Shown one piece after another: positions 47,638 through 57,290 of a stretch of DNA of 64,000 nucleotides. The DNA is taken from positions 168,543 to 232,542 of the forward strand of contig BCHH01000013.1 of the NCBI GenBank assembly GCA_001599595.1. Reading direction: 5' to 3'. Positions within the stretch are counted from its first letter, which is position 1. The number at the start of each line of letters is the position of its first letter. This stretch comes from Beverwykella pulmonaria (lineage: Eukaryota; Ascomycota; Dothideomycetes; Pleosporales; Melanommataceae). The notes under the pieces were generated by a model. The model did no database searches. It was not told the origin of the DNA and saw nothing but the letters and a program-made list of their open reading frames with translations. A program made the position numbers and the translations under genes.

Positions 47638-47810
47638 TCTGGTTTGGTATTTCTGTGGACGACCCCTTCGTGGAGCCGCTTGAACGTTGAGCGATGGTGT
47701 AGATATCCGTCTGTTGTGGTAGTGTCGCGTCGCGTCGACGCACTAAAAAGGTGCACGTGACTTCAGCCCAACAGAGCTTGATGTCTCCATCAATCAAATA
47801 CTGTAAGTAA
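47638..47810. other. Promoter region of the nuclease-kinase gene
   Basis: 173 bp between the start codon at 47637 and the dispersed repeat; the promoter may therefore include repeat sequence. Confidence 0.4.
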
Positions 47811-47930
47811 GGTGTGGAAGGATTATCAAAATGTGTATTCTGTGTGAAGTATGTACAGCTGATATATATATGACGGACTGATTAGTCAGTGTCACATCCA
47901 CGTGACGGTATAATGTCCTGGGCTTTCAGG
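47811..47930 (+). repeat. Dispersed repeat, copy B (LTR-like) beside a gypsy fragment
   Basis: Matches 6899-7019 at close to 90% by eye over about 120 bp, including ATATATATATG, GACGGACTGATTAGTCAGTG and ACATCCACGTGAC. Its position just upstream of decayed gypsy integrase sequence suggests LTR origin. Confidence 0.75.
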
Positions 47931-48444
47931 CGGCAGGAGCGAGCATGTGCCTCGTACGTCCGTAATACTGCAACGAGCAACCCGAGTACAGGTCACAGCC
48001 GCTTCAAAAGCCAGGCGCTTGGGTGACCCAAAAGTGGGAAGAGGGTGCAACCCTGAACTTCGCACAGGTCTCGCAGGGGTCAACATATTCCTTGATGTTA
48101 CTCTCTATGTTGCGCCAGTAGTATTTTCGGCATATGAGCTCCAAGGTCCTAGCACGCCTGAAGTGTCCCCCCCTGAGCTCAGACCGCTACCCAGACCGGA
48201 AGGGCCATGGCAGCAACTGACCATGGACCTGCCGCTAAGCCGGCGAGGCGCCTGCTTGCACAATGATAGTCGTAGACCAATAGACTAAGATGGCGAGATA
48301 CATCCCTACTATTAAGGCTGTCAGAGCTTCAGAAGTAGCTGACTTGTTTATCCACAAGGTTGTTAAGCTCCCCAGTCTGCCACAAGGCATTGTCTCAGAC
48401 CAAGGCAGTATCTTCACCAGATAGTTCTAGTCAGACTTCTGCTG

Positions 48445-48834
48445 TACCGCGAAGATACACCGATGGTTTAGTACCGCGAAGATGCAACGACGGCTAAGCA
48501 CCGCGAAGATACAACGACGGCTTAGCACCGCGAAGATGCAACGACGGCTAAGCACCGCGAAGATACAACGACGGCTTAGCACCGCGAAGATGCAACGACG
48601 GCTNNNNNNNNNNNNNNNNNNNNNNNNNNNNNNNNNNNNNNNNNNNNNNNNNNNNNNNNNNNNNNNNNNNNNNNNNNNNNNNNNNNNNNNNNNNNNNNNN
48701 NNNATACAACGACGGCTTAGCACCGCGAAGATGCAACGACGGCTAAGCACCGCGAAGATACAACGACGGCTTAGCACCGCGAAGATGCAACGACGGCTTG
48801 GCACCGCGAAGATGCAACGACGGCTTAGCACCGC
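48445..48834 (+). repeat. 27-bp minisatellite inside the gypsy integrase frame
   Basis: About eleven visible copies of a 27-bp unit (ACCGCGAAGATACAACGACG plus GCTTAGC). Two versions alternate, one with ATA and CTT, the other with ATG and CTA, giving a 54-bp higher-order period. Being a multiple of three, it keeps the integrase frame and encodes repeated AKIQRRLST / AKMQRRLST. An assembly gap interrupts it. Confidence 0.97.
48604..48703. other. Assembly gap, 100 N
   Basis: Exactly 100 N inside the minisatellite, the conventional placeholder for a gap of unknown length. The repeat phase on the two sides does not fit 100 missing bases. Confidence 0.98.
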
Positions 48835-48960
48835 ATTCCACGCAAGACAATCAACCACACAAAAAAAATCAACTACATGAGGCAACCAATCACGCAAGGC
48901 AATCAACCACGGGTTCCATTTAAGCCTCAACGGCAAACCGAAACCACAAACCACTGTAAC

Positions 48961-50188
48961 CGAAGCGGAGGAGCGGGTGCAACGTCTAGTCGCGGCTGGG
49001 GAGCAATAGGAGAACACTGGCAACACACATGCGAAGCACAAAGGGCAATAGATAAAGGAGGGCCTTCTCGGGGGATGGTGTTGATGAGGAAGGCGATGAA
49101 ACAGTTAGTTGCGTTTTGACGCCGCGGAATGGCAAGGCAGCGCGCTGCTGCTAGAAAAAAACTGTTAGGCCTGTGAGCCTTGAGTACTACGAGTACAGAG
49201 TACGAAGTTAACCATTACGACAACAGCAACAACAACAACAAGAGTGGTAATATAAGTAGTGTTGATACGTCAATTGATGTTGGTAGAAATAGGCTGGTGT
49301 GAGATACCCTGCCTCATTGCTAACTACTATAGGACTACTCCAAAAACAAGCTTCTACAAACACCAGAAAATCTTATATACGGGCCATATACGCGTAACTT
49401 TACAGCCTCATATTTGGTGCGGTCGACCGTAATCGATTTTACATACGTACTACGTACTGATCCCCACTCTGGATATGAAAACATGAGAAGACGTTTGTCT
49501 GTAGAGATTATACATTCTTGTCGTTGCAAATTCGGTTACAACGAAATATGAATTTTAAAATATATTCTGCAATCCCATCCTGAACCGGCAACCGTAAATT
49601 CTCTAGCAACGATCTCGAACCCAATATCAGCACAAGAATCATTCCCTCAACACACAAAAAGTAAGCCCTTTGATTTCGTCCGTCCTCCGCCGTGCCGTCC
49701 CGCAACAACAATCCTCCGCTTTTCGTGCAGCGGAACTCCACCTCGCTATAATCCCACGTAAGCAGGATGCATTTCTTCCCACATGCCAGGAACCATGTTC
49801 ACCCTTATTGCTTGCTCGGGTCCTTCCGATACACGACACGGTCGAGAATCGGCGGTACGAAAGAGTGATGATGAGTTCTTGTGGCTTAGGTAGTAGGATC
49901 GCTCCAGTAACCTGTACTATGATATCCGGGATAGATTTTGTCAAATTTCGAACATTGTGCTGACTTATGCCCGCTGATGTAAGGCTCCTGGTCCAATAGA
50001 ACAATAGGCAGGAATCTTAAAACAGTATAGAGCGGCAAGTCGGAATTTAACAAAACTTACTCCGCGTACCATCCATCGTATGCGCCGCATAGCTCGTATA
50101 CTCTGGTCCAACCAACGCCCAGACAGGAAAATTTCCAAATGGAGATTAACGGAAATTCGAACTCAGAATGCACTGCTGTATCTCGATG
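48961..50188. other. Intergenic stretch downstream of the gypsy fragment
   Basis: No supported gene. A short CAA/ACA microsatellite lies at about 49219-49243. Words such as TACGTACGTAC occur near 49440. The last 300 bp lead into the tannase promoter. Confidence 0.45.
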
Positions 50189-50196
50189 TATATAAG
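50189..50196 (+). promoter_or_regulatory. TATA box of the tannase/feruloyl esterase gene
   Basis: TATATAAG lies 64 bp upstream of the start codon at 50260, a normal distance for a fungal TATA element of an inducible gene. Confidence 0.55.
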
Positions 50197-50259
50197 AAAT
50201 CCACCTGAGCCCATGTAGTAACATCACCACGAACGACGACGTCTCCCTCCTCAAGCATC

Positions 50260-51983
50260 ATGTATCACTCCCTTCTCCCATCCTTGGCCATTGTGTTGCT
50301 CGCCAGAGCAGTCCACAGCACACCCGTGCAGACGTTCGAGTCCAAATGCACGACCTTTGCCTCAACCCTCCGTCTCAGCAACTACACCGACTTCCGCGTG
50401 ACGATTTCAGAATACCGCCCTGCAGGCAGCGTCCTGAACTTGACAGCCGAGGGCTTGAACGCAACATGCACGGAGGGAGGTTACAACGACCCACCTCCCA
50501 TTTCAGTCAACCTGTGCCGTCTGGGTCTCACTGTCGCTACTTCCAACACCAGTGAGGTGATTCTTGAAACGTGGCTGCCAGAGCAGTGGTCAGGGCGGTT
50601 TCTTAGTGCTGGTAACGGGGGATTTGCGGGGTGTAAGCTTGAATTCCTTTGCATCATCTGGTCGCTTTTAAATTTTGGAGTTTGAGATAGAGACGGATGG
50701 GCCGAGCAGGGACGTAGATGCTAAGTGCGACACCAGGCATCCAATACCCAGACCTCGCCAATGGCGCAGCATCTGGCTTCGCGACCGTAGCGACAAATAA
50801 CGGGCACAATGGAACTTCAGGAGGCGCATTTTTCCACGCTCCGGAAGTGTTGGAAGACTTTGTCGGGCGCGCGCTTTACACCGGCGTCGCAGTCGGCAAA
50901 GACATCACCAAGCAGTTCTACCAGACGAGTTCCTGCAAGTCGTATTACATTGGATGTTCTACAGGCGGGCGCCAGGGCTGGAAAGCCGCACAGGCGTACC
51001 CGGAGTTGTTCGATGGGATTATCGCTGGCGCGCCGGCAATCTCGTGGAATGGGCAGCTGGGCTGGATTGGCGAGACACTGATGAATCTCGGCATTGGAAG
51101 TAACACGAGTACCGCAGTGCTAAATGCGGAACACTGGGCTGCAGTCCAAGAAGAGGTGATGACGCAGTGCGATGGCCTCGATGGCGCTGTCGATGGGATT
51201 CTGGAAGATACGCGGAAGTGTCATTTCGATATCACGCCGCTACTCTGCTCGTCCAACAGCTCAAGAGAGGGATGCTTGACGCAAATCCAAGCCGATGTCA
51301 TAACGAAGGTCTTCTCCCCGTTCGCTGTCGACGGCCAGGTCCAGCATTCGGGTGCTTCCCACGGCTACGAGTCCGCATTATTCGGTGCCTTTGCCTCGCC
51401 GCTCGTCCAAGGCTGGATCCAGGAGTGGTTTGCATACGTCGTGTATCAAGACCTGAACTGGACGTGGGCTAACTTCTCCATCGCCGACGCTCGCGCTGCC
51501 ATCGCATTGAATCCGTACAACATCCAAACCTTCGACACAGACCTATCAAAGTTCCGCGACCTGGGTGGGAAAATTTTGCACTGGCACGGACAGGCCGATA
51601 TGCTCCTCGCCTCGGGTAACTCGGATCGGTACTACGAGGCTGTCAAGTCGACTATGAACGCCTCCAATGCGGAGCTGGATGAATTCTATCGTTATTTCCG
51701 CGCCTCGGGCGTGGGCCATTGTTTTGGGGGCCCGGGGGCCAATTACCTAGGGCAAATAGGCGAATACTATGCGAGCAAATCTGCGGACGATAACATGCTA
51801 ACGCGGATCGTCGAGTGGGTGGAGAAGGGCGCTGCGCCTGAGTTTGTGCGAGGCACGAAGTTTTTGAATGATACACCAGCGTTAGGTGTTCAGTTTACGA
51901 GGAAGCACTGTAAATATCCGGCTGCAAACGTTTATACTGGGACGGGAAATGGAACGGGTGAGGACGGGTGGCACTGTGTTTAG
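50260..51983 (+). CDS. Secreted tannase / feruloyl esterase
   Basis: Serine esterase of the tannase family that releases gallic or hydroxycinnamic acids from plant esters. Exons 50260-50632 and 50737-51983 (104-nt intron), 539 aa. The donor GTAAGC rather than the overlapping GTGTAA is chosen because it restores GGFAGCIQYPDL across the junction. Signal peptide about residues 1-20 (LLPSLAIVLLARAVHS). The nucleophile is S199 in GCSTGGRQG. The acid lies in WHGQADMLLASG and the His in GVGHCFGGPG. Paired cysteines flank the catalytic residues as in the family (CKSYYIGCS; GHC). Several N-glycosylation sites (NYT, NLT, NAT, NTS) fit secretion. Whether it acts on tannins or on feruloyl esters cannot be told from sequence. 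Confidence 0.94.
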
Positions 51984-52771
51984 CAGTAATCGAAGCGGTT
52001 TGTTCACGGGAAAGAGCGAGGACGATGGCATGGGGCCTGTAGAACATCTATTAGCTGTCTTGTAATAGTAATACAATATATGACTCAGCTCCAAATGCAT
52101 CGTACATCGTCTGATGGAACTAAGCAGGATTTGTAGTCTCATAGCAGGTCAGGTGAACGCCGGAGGGAAACCATTCGGAGTCATATTGACCTCAGATGGC
52201 CACAACTGTGCCAACCGAAGAAAGCGCTGCTTTGCTACATGCCCCACTAGCCAGAGAATATACCGCGAGAAGAAAATGGCAATGGGAATGAAGACGAGTG
52301 AGCGTAGTTTTGTATTGTGTCAATGTCGCGGTTATGATTAGTTGATGGGCCTAGCGAATGTGATAAGAGAATGTAAACCGACCGCCGAAAAAATGCCTTC
52401 CGTATAGGTTGTTTGCACGGGTGTTAGTTGTCTCGTACTATGTCATGGCCCGTGAGATGTACAAGCATGTCTTCAGGTCAAACGACTTATTTAACTTTCC
52501 ATAGCCAATCCACCCGTTTCAATGCTCTTTTTACTCGCCTCACTCTGCTCCGGTGCGCTCCTACTATCGACTCTCGAAGACCTGTATAGTGGCAATATAC
52601 ACAATTCCCACGAGCAGATCGAGCTGGCGAGAAGGGCTCCGGGACAGGTGATGCCTGGACCAAATGAGTATGTGGTGGTATGCACACCGCAGCGTATTGA
52701 AGCCTGTATCGTTTATGGTCATTGTATTATACAATCCCTCTCTTTTCCATGTGAGCTTATTCCTCCCCCCT
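51984..52771. other. Intergenic, convergent 3' ends
   Basis: 788 bp between the stops of the tannase (plus) and img1 (minus). Frames in 52500-52770 show no motif. No repeat is recognised. Confidence 0.5.
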
Positions 52772-53849
52772 TTACCTCCTACCTTTTCCTTTCGCCCTCT
52801 TATTCCCCTTCTTCCCACCCAAAGTTGCTCCTCCCAGCCCACCCAATCCTTTCTTCTTCTGTCCCTCCGCCGTCCCCAGCGCAGCCTTCTGCCTCAAATA
52901 TACCCTCACAATATTCTCTACGCTGCCCCTATCATGCTTCACCTTCCGCATATACGTCAATCTCGCTCTCCTCGCCCTCTTCGCCGCCCTCTGCACCACT
53001 TCAATCCCCTCCACCAGCGGCGAGTACACTTTGTACCACATTTCCACGCCGACTCGTGTAAGCTGTCCGCGGAGCAGGATAGCGGTATCGACGCCGCGTC
53101 GCCGAATGTTTATGCAGACGCCGGAGAAGGGGTCGCCAGTGCGGAGGCGCACGAGCAGGATGTCGCCGACGCGAGCGCATTCAGGGTTGGATTTTGCGAA
53201 GAGGCGGGTTCGTGCGCCGGTGGGGTCGAGGAGCGCGATTTGTGATTGCGTGATGGTGGAGACGGGGTCAGGGCAGATTTTTTTAACGGCGGGGTTTTTG
53301 GGCTTGTAGACTTGGATTTTGGTGCCTGTCGAGGGTTAACGGGCGCAATTCCAGCATACTTAAACCTCAACCCCTTTGTGTACAGTCGATTTCGATGCGA
53401 TTGGCTGCAGAGATCGCCAGACTCTAGGGGAATTGCGTATCTATAGGACACCTACGAACAAGCTTCTCCCCCCACCTCTCTGCCAACATCTTCTTCTTCG
53501 GTGTAACCCTCGACCTCCAAGACGTATCAATCTTCGGTGAATTCTCCAGAATCGCCTTCGGTTTCCCGTCTTTGCCGTACAGATTCGGGTATAGCTTCTT
53601 GTGCATATTGTCGATGATAACTTGGGGATTGCGAGGCGTCTTGTTGTTGGGACTCCACATTATGCGCAGGACTTCGGTGGCATCTTTGGGCGCTACTCGT
53701 TTCGATACGTGGGGTATGGTAGTCTTTGCGACCGACGCCGCGGTGGACGCCAATTGTGTGGCCATTGCCATAAAGAGTCGTAGTGGTGAGGTGCATAGAT
53801 AGCGTTTGGAAAATCGAAGCTCGCGGGTGGTGACTAAGCAAACTGTCAT
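52772..53849 (-). CDS. img1: Mitochondrial large-subunit ribosomal protein bL19m (Img1)
   Basis: Component of the mitochondrial 54S subunit. Exons 53849-53456 and 53325-52772, joined by a 130-nt intron. The donor used is GTAGGT after GTTC, which yields EKLVRTKIQVYKPKNP in frame; 315 aa. The bL19 core is clear in exon 2: LDPTGARTRLFAKSNPE, VGDILLVRLRTGDPFSGVC, INIRRRGVDTAILLRGQLTR, VGVEMWYKVYSPLVEGIEVV and RRARLTYMRKVKHD. The C-terminus is a Lys/Gly-rich tail. Exon 1 (131 residues) is basic with a plausible mitochondrial leader and has no counterpart in bacterial L19, so it is a fungal extension or its start is further in. The joining of exon 1 is less certain than exon 2. Confidence 0.87.
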
Positions 53850-54445
53850 ATTTACGGCTAGGGCATTTCAGTCCCATGGGATTCATCGATGCAAGAATGC
53901 CAAGGTTGGAATGCACCATCTACGATATTTTCTCAATCCTCCCGTTACAAGAAGACCTTCCGGGACCCCATTATCATATTTCGACATAGGAAAGGATAGT
54001 CAGCTAGGTCTTTGATACTATACATTTATCTGCATAGGCAGCTCCTACCGCCCACATACATCTCGAACAGATGAAGCAATGTGCTATGAAGAACAGCAAA
54101 ACCAGGATTCATTACTTTTTGGGATGAAAAAAAATGTCGCCATTCCATGCAGATTGCCCATGCCATTGAAGGCAGCCCACAACACCATGCTTAGACGCTG
54201 ATAAAGAAAAACCTCTGCGGTCTGCCAGTCCATGCTATGCACACCCCGCTTTTTCGCCGCCAGATGCTTGAAGGGAAATCGATGGATAGTATTCCACCCA
54301 GATGCTGCCGCTGACGCCAATGATATGGAAATTAAGAGATGCAAGCAAGGATGCTACAGACGCGCTTGATTGAGTTGCTCTGTCAATCTGACAATGACGC
54401 CATTACAATGCCGAAAGGCTTCATCCTGTAAGACAAAGAAGGCAG
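53850..54445. other. Intergenic: img1 promoter and nmrA 3' region
   Basis: 596 bp, no supported gene or repeat. Confidence 0.5.
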
Positions 54446-55647
54446 TCAGCAATTGATCGGGACGTCATGGTCAAATTCGCGGCGTGGTGTCTCTACCTCC
54501 TCCATCCAAGTAAGACCGTTGGCGGCCTCCTCTACAGGGAACACCTCCCGCGCATACTCTTCGATATCGCGGTTACCCTCCCATAATTCGAGAGCGAGCT
54601 TGGGACAATCTTTTTCGAGGTCTGGGCCAAAGTATGGCGCAGCCTTCTCGCCTAGCGTGTACTCGAGGGCGGAGAGATGCTCGCGATAGCCGGTAGGAGT
54701 AGGGACGTTGATCATAATGGGGCCCCGCCTGTACCGGACGTGTCTTCCGAGGCCACGACTGAACGCCTGGCAAACTTGCTTGGGAGTCATGACAGAAAAG
54801 GCCAGGGGAATGCTGATGATTCGGTCAGTCTATTTGTTATCGTGCAAGGCGACACGTGGCATGCGAAAAATTATACGTGCTGCAGCCAAGATAAGATAAG
54901 GAAGTTGGGAAGGAAGAAAAGTGGATGAGAACATGGAGATTCTAGCCGCCAGATTATGCGTCTTGTGTGGAGAGACTTGCTATGTGGGGAATGATGTGCG
55001 AACTGAGAATGCGCTTACCGCTTGCCGTTCCACTTCCGGGGACCCTCCTTGAACAGCTGGTAGACTGCAGGTCCGACATCATGCTCTGAATCTAGCCACG
55101 GAAGAGGTTGGTCTGGATGGAATGGCGCCTGCCAGATGAAGCTACCGTCGTACTGCAGTTCCATGCGGAAGAGGGGAAAGTCGAGGCTGGTGAAGTTGTT
55201 GTGGTAGATGCCGCAATAGACAAAGGTCGCTGGAAGGCCGATCTGGCGAATGTATTGCTCCACAGTGAGCTTGGGCGCCCAAAGTGGAAGAGCTCTCCAG
55301 TTCTTGCCATGGACCGAGTGATCTGGCATGCTCGAATAGATGTAGTGCTGGATACCGGCCTTCTTCGCAGCATCGGCGAGTGCTCGACCAATCGCAACCT
55401 CGTCTCCCCAGTGCGTGGTATTGATGAATGCACACTGCGCGCTCCTGAAGAGGTTGTCCAGAAATTTGTGGTCCTCGAGATAGCCCACGTAGACGGTCAC
55501 ATTGGGCAACTCCGACAGCTCCTGGGCCACGATTCCGTTCATGTCGCGCATCTGAGCCCGCACCTGCCATCCCAGCGCCGACGCAACTCGAATGAAGCTC
55601 GCCGACTGGCGGCCATTACTATTGATTGTGACGACGGTCCTCTGCAT
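54446..55647 (-). CDS. nmrA: NmrA, nitrogen metabolite repression regulator
   Basis: NmrA binds the GATA activator AreA and restrains it when preferred nitrogen is present. It has an NAD(P)-binding short-chain-dehydrogenase fold without catalytic activity. Exons 55647-55019 and 54812-54446 (206-nt intron), 331 aa. The nucleotide-binding loop TINSNGRQSASFIRVASALG corresponds to the NmrA-type TGRQ loop. Other landmarks are FINTTHWGDEVAIGRALADA, IQHYIYSSMPDHSVHG, WAPKLTVEQYIRQIGLP, GIYHNNFTSLDFP and LPWLDSEHDVGPAV. The second exon begins RIPLAFSVMTPKQVC and holds the PTGYREHLSALEY segment. The Tyr-x3-Lys of active dehydrogenases is not seen. Resemblance is to NmrA itself, not only to NmrA-like proteins. 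Confidence 0.92.
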
Positions 55648-57290
55648 TCGTGGTCTGGTTCAGAAGTGAAGGGTGAAGTGGAAGGGAAAAGTTATCACGG
55701 CGGTTGAGTTGCACTTCCAGAGTTGGGTGATGGTGAAGGATGCCGCATCCAGCGCCGAAGGGAGGAGCGGCGGTTGATATAGTAGCGAACAAACGGAAGG
55801 CGCAACCGAGCCGTATAGTCGGGCTCGTGGCAGGCGGGAAGTCGGGAAGGATGGTCTATGGCGGATTTGGCGAAAGCAGATAAAGAGTGGTGTGAGGTTG
55901 CAGGCCGGGGGAGTTTTGGTTTGACAGCGGAGACGGGGTGGCCCAAGTTGCCGCAATCGGGCACGCAGATTCAAACAAGGGATCGCACGTGCTGGGGGTA
56001 GCACAAAGAAATTTCCTAGGTTGATATATGGGGCTTTGATACGGCGGAAGCTCGGCCAGGAACGACAAGTGTGCAGAGGCTGGGTGCTGTCTATGCAGGG
56101 TGGAGGGAGCTAGTAGCTGTGAGGCCGTGCCGAGTAGAGTGTCCGCAGCGGAGAGCTGTCTGGGTGAGTAGCAGCAGAGTTCAAGAGCAACCATAAGATG
56201 CTTAAATCCACCCAGATGACGCTCTCTCGGAGATGCAGGAGAAACACGAAGCAGGACCGCCAGTCTGTGTCACTACCGTCGCGGTCATGGTAGTGCTGGG
56301 GGATATTTTACATAATGGCAGTCTACGGGGACGAATTGGAGACGGGCTGGGACAAAGTATGCGGTTAGCATGCCAACATGTGCGGTTATGAGCAATCGGC
56401 CGGGGGCGGTGAGGCGATAGGAGGCAGAGAGCGCGCAATTTGGCCCTGGAGAAGAAGCATGGCAGTCCTGAGTCCGAGAGAGAGAGCGCGCTGTGCCATC
56501 TGCGTTCAGGTCCTGCTTCGTGATGCAGCAGAGGGCGGGGATAGGCTCACAACAGGAGATGCGGGGAATATAGGGGCGCGCCTTCTAGACGGCACGCTGG
56601 GCTGGCGGCGACCACGCTGTCAGCCTCTGGGCTGTGAAGCTCTACGAGTGTGCATAAGCATGGAATGGTGCCGGCGCCGATGGGCAGGGAGCGTGAGCAA
56701 TGAGCAGGATCAGTGTGTCGACGGTTCTGTCAGACGCGAGACATGCTTGGTGGGGCATTTCTTTTCGTAACCGAAAAACAAGGTCTGTTTAATTGCTCCT
56801 TTGGTCGGCATACCGCTCGACGACTTGTATGTCTAGACCATCGCTATCACGGTTATCAGATGAGAGCCAACCAGACAGCTACTCGCACTACAGCGGACTC
56901 AGTCGCCGTGCCCGATGGGATAGGCCGGCGCGTCTTGCGTCCATCTTCCCCGCAATCCGAGCTCCCCGCAGAGCCATCGTCAACCACCTAGCTCTTTAAT
57001 AGATAACGGCGCGACGACATCCAGCCGCCGAGATTGCTGTCGCGTAACCCTCCTCTCCGCCACTGGATCAGAGATAGCAATAGTATATACACACGGGACG
57101 AACCTCGACAGGTAGCGCGTCACCGGACCCAACCCTGCACAGCGAACGCGCCATATATGGCGACATTGCACAACGCCCATCCCTCTCACGACGCCCAACT
57201 TCTGCAGTCCATGCAAGCCCATGCAGTCCCCAAAGCAGCCTCAGCAGTACCAAAATTACCCGTTGTCAGGATTTCAAACACATCGGCTGT
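55648..57290. other. Upstream region of nmrA and 3' region of the asparaginase gene
   Basis: 1.6 kb without a supported gene. Minus-strand open frames here (55660-56438) are Pro/Ser/Arg-rich and look like chance frames in a C-rich leader. An AGATAA GATA-factor motif at 55878-55883 lies about 230 bp upstream of the nmrA start. Confidence 0.45.

Larger units (their letters stand above)
48190..48960 (+). pseudogene. Ty3/gypsy integrase fragment, decayed and internally expanded
   Basis: The frame around 48190-48250 reads PEGPWQQLTMD, the start of a gypsy integrase core. After a one-base frame change it continues from 48263 as MIVVDQ-stop-TKMARYIPT, ADLFIHKVVKLPSLPQGIVS and DQGSIFTR with three in-frame TAG codons, then SDFCCTAKI. 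The next conserved motif (RRLSTAFH) is reached only after a tandem array that repeats its own codons, and the frame ends soon after with unrelated or deleted sequence (a trace, NHGFHLSL, near 48905). The Asp residues of the integrase core are present in VVDQ and SDQGS. The copy is dead. Confidence 0.88.

Noticed and set aside
48445..48834. Possible CRISPR array
   Set aside because: The units are contiguous with no unique spacers, and this is a eukaryotic genome. It is a minisatellite.
48427..49041. Long open frames on both strands through the tandem repeat and the N gap
   Set aside because: A 27-bp unit without stops keeps three or more frames open on both strands; the residues across the gap are unknown. 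These are repeat artefacts except for the integrase remnant frame.
55660..56438. Overlapping minus-strand frames upstream of nmrA
   Set aside because: Pro/Ser/Arg-rich frames in three overlapping phases indicate base composition, not a gene.
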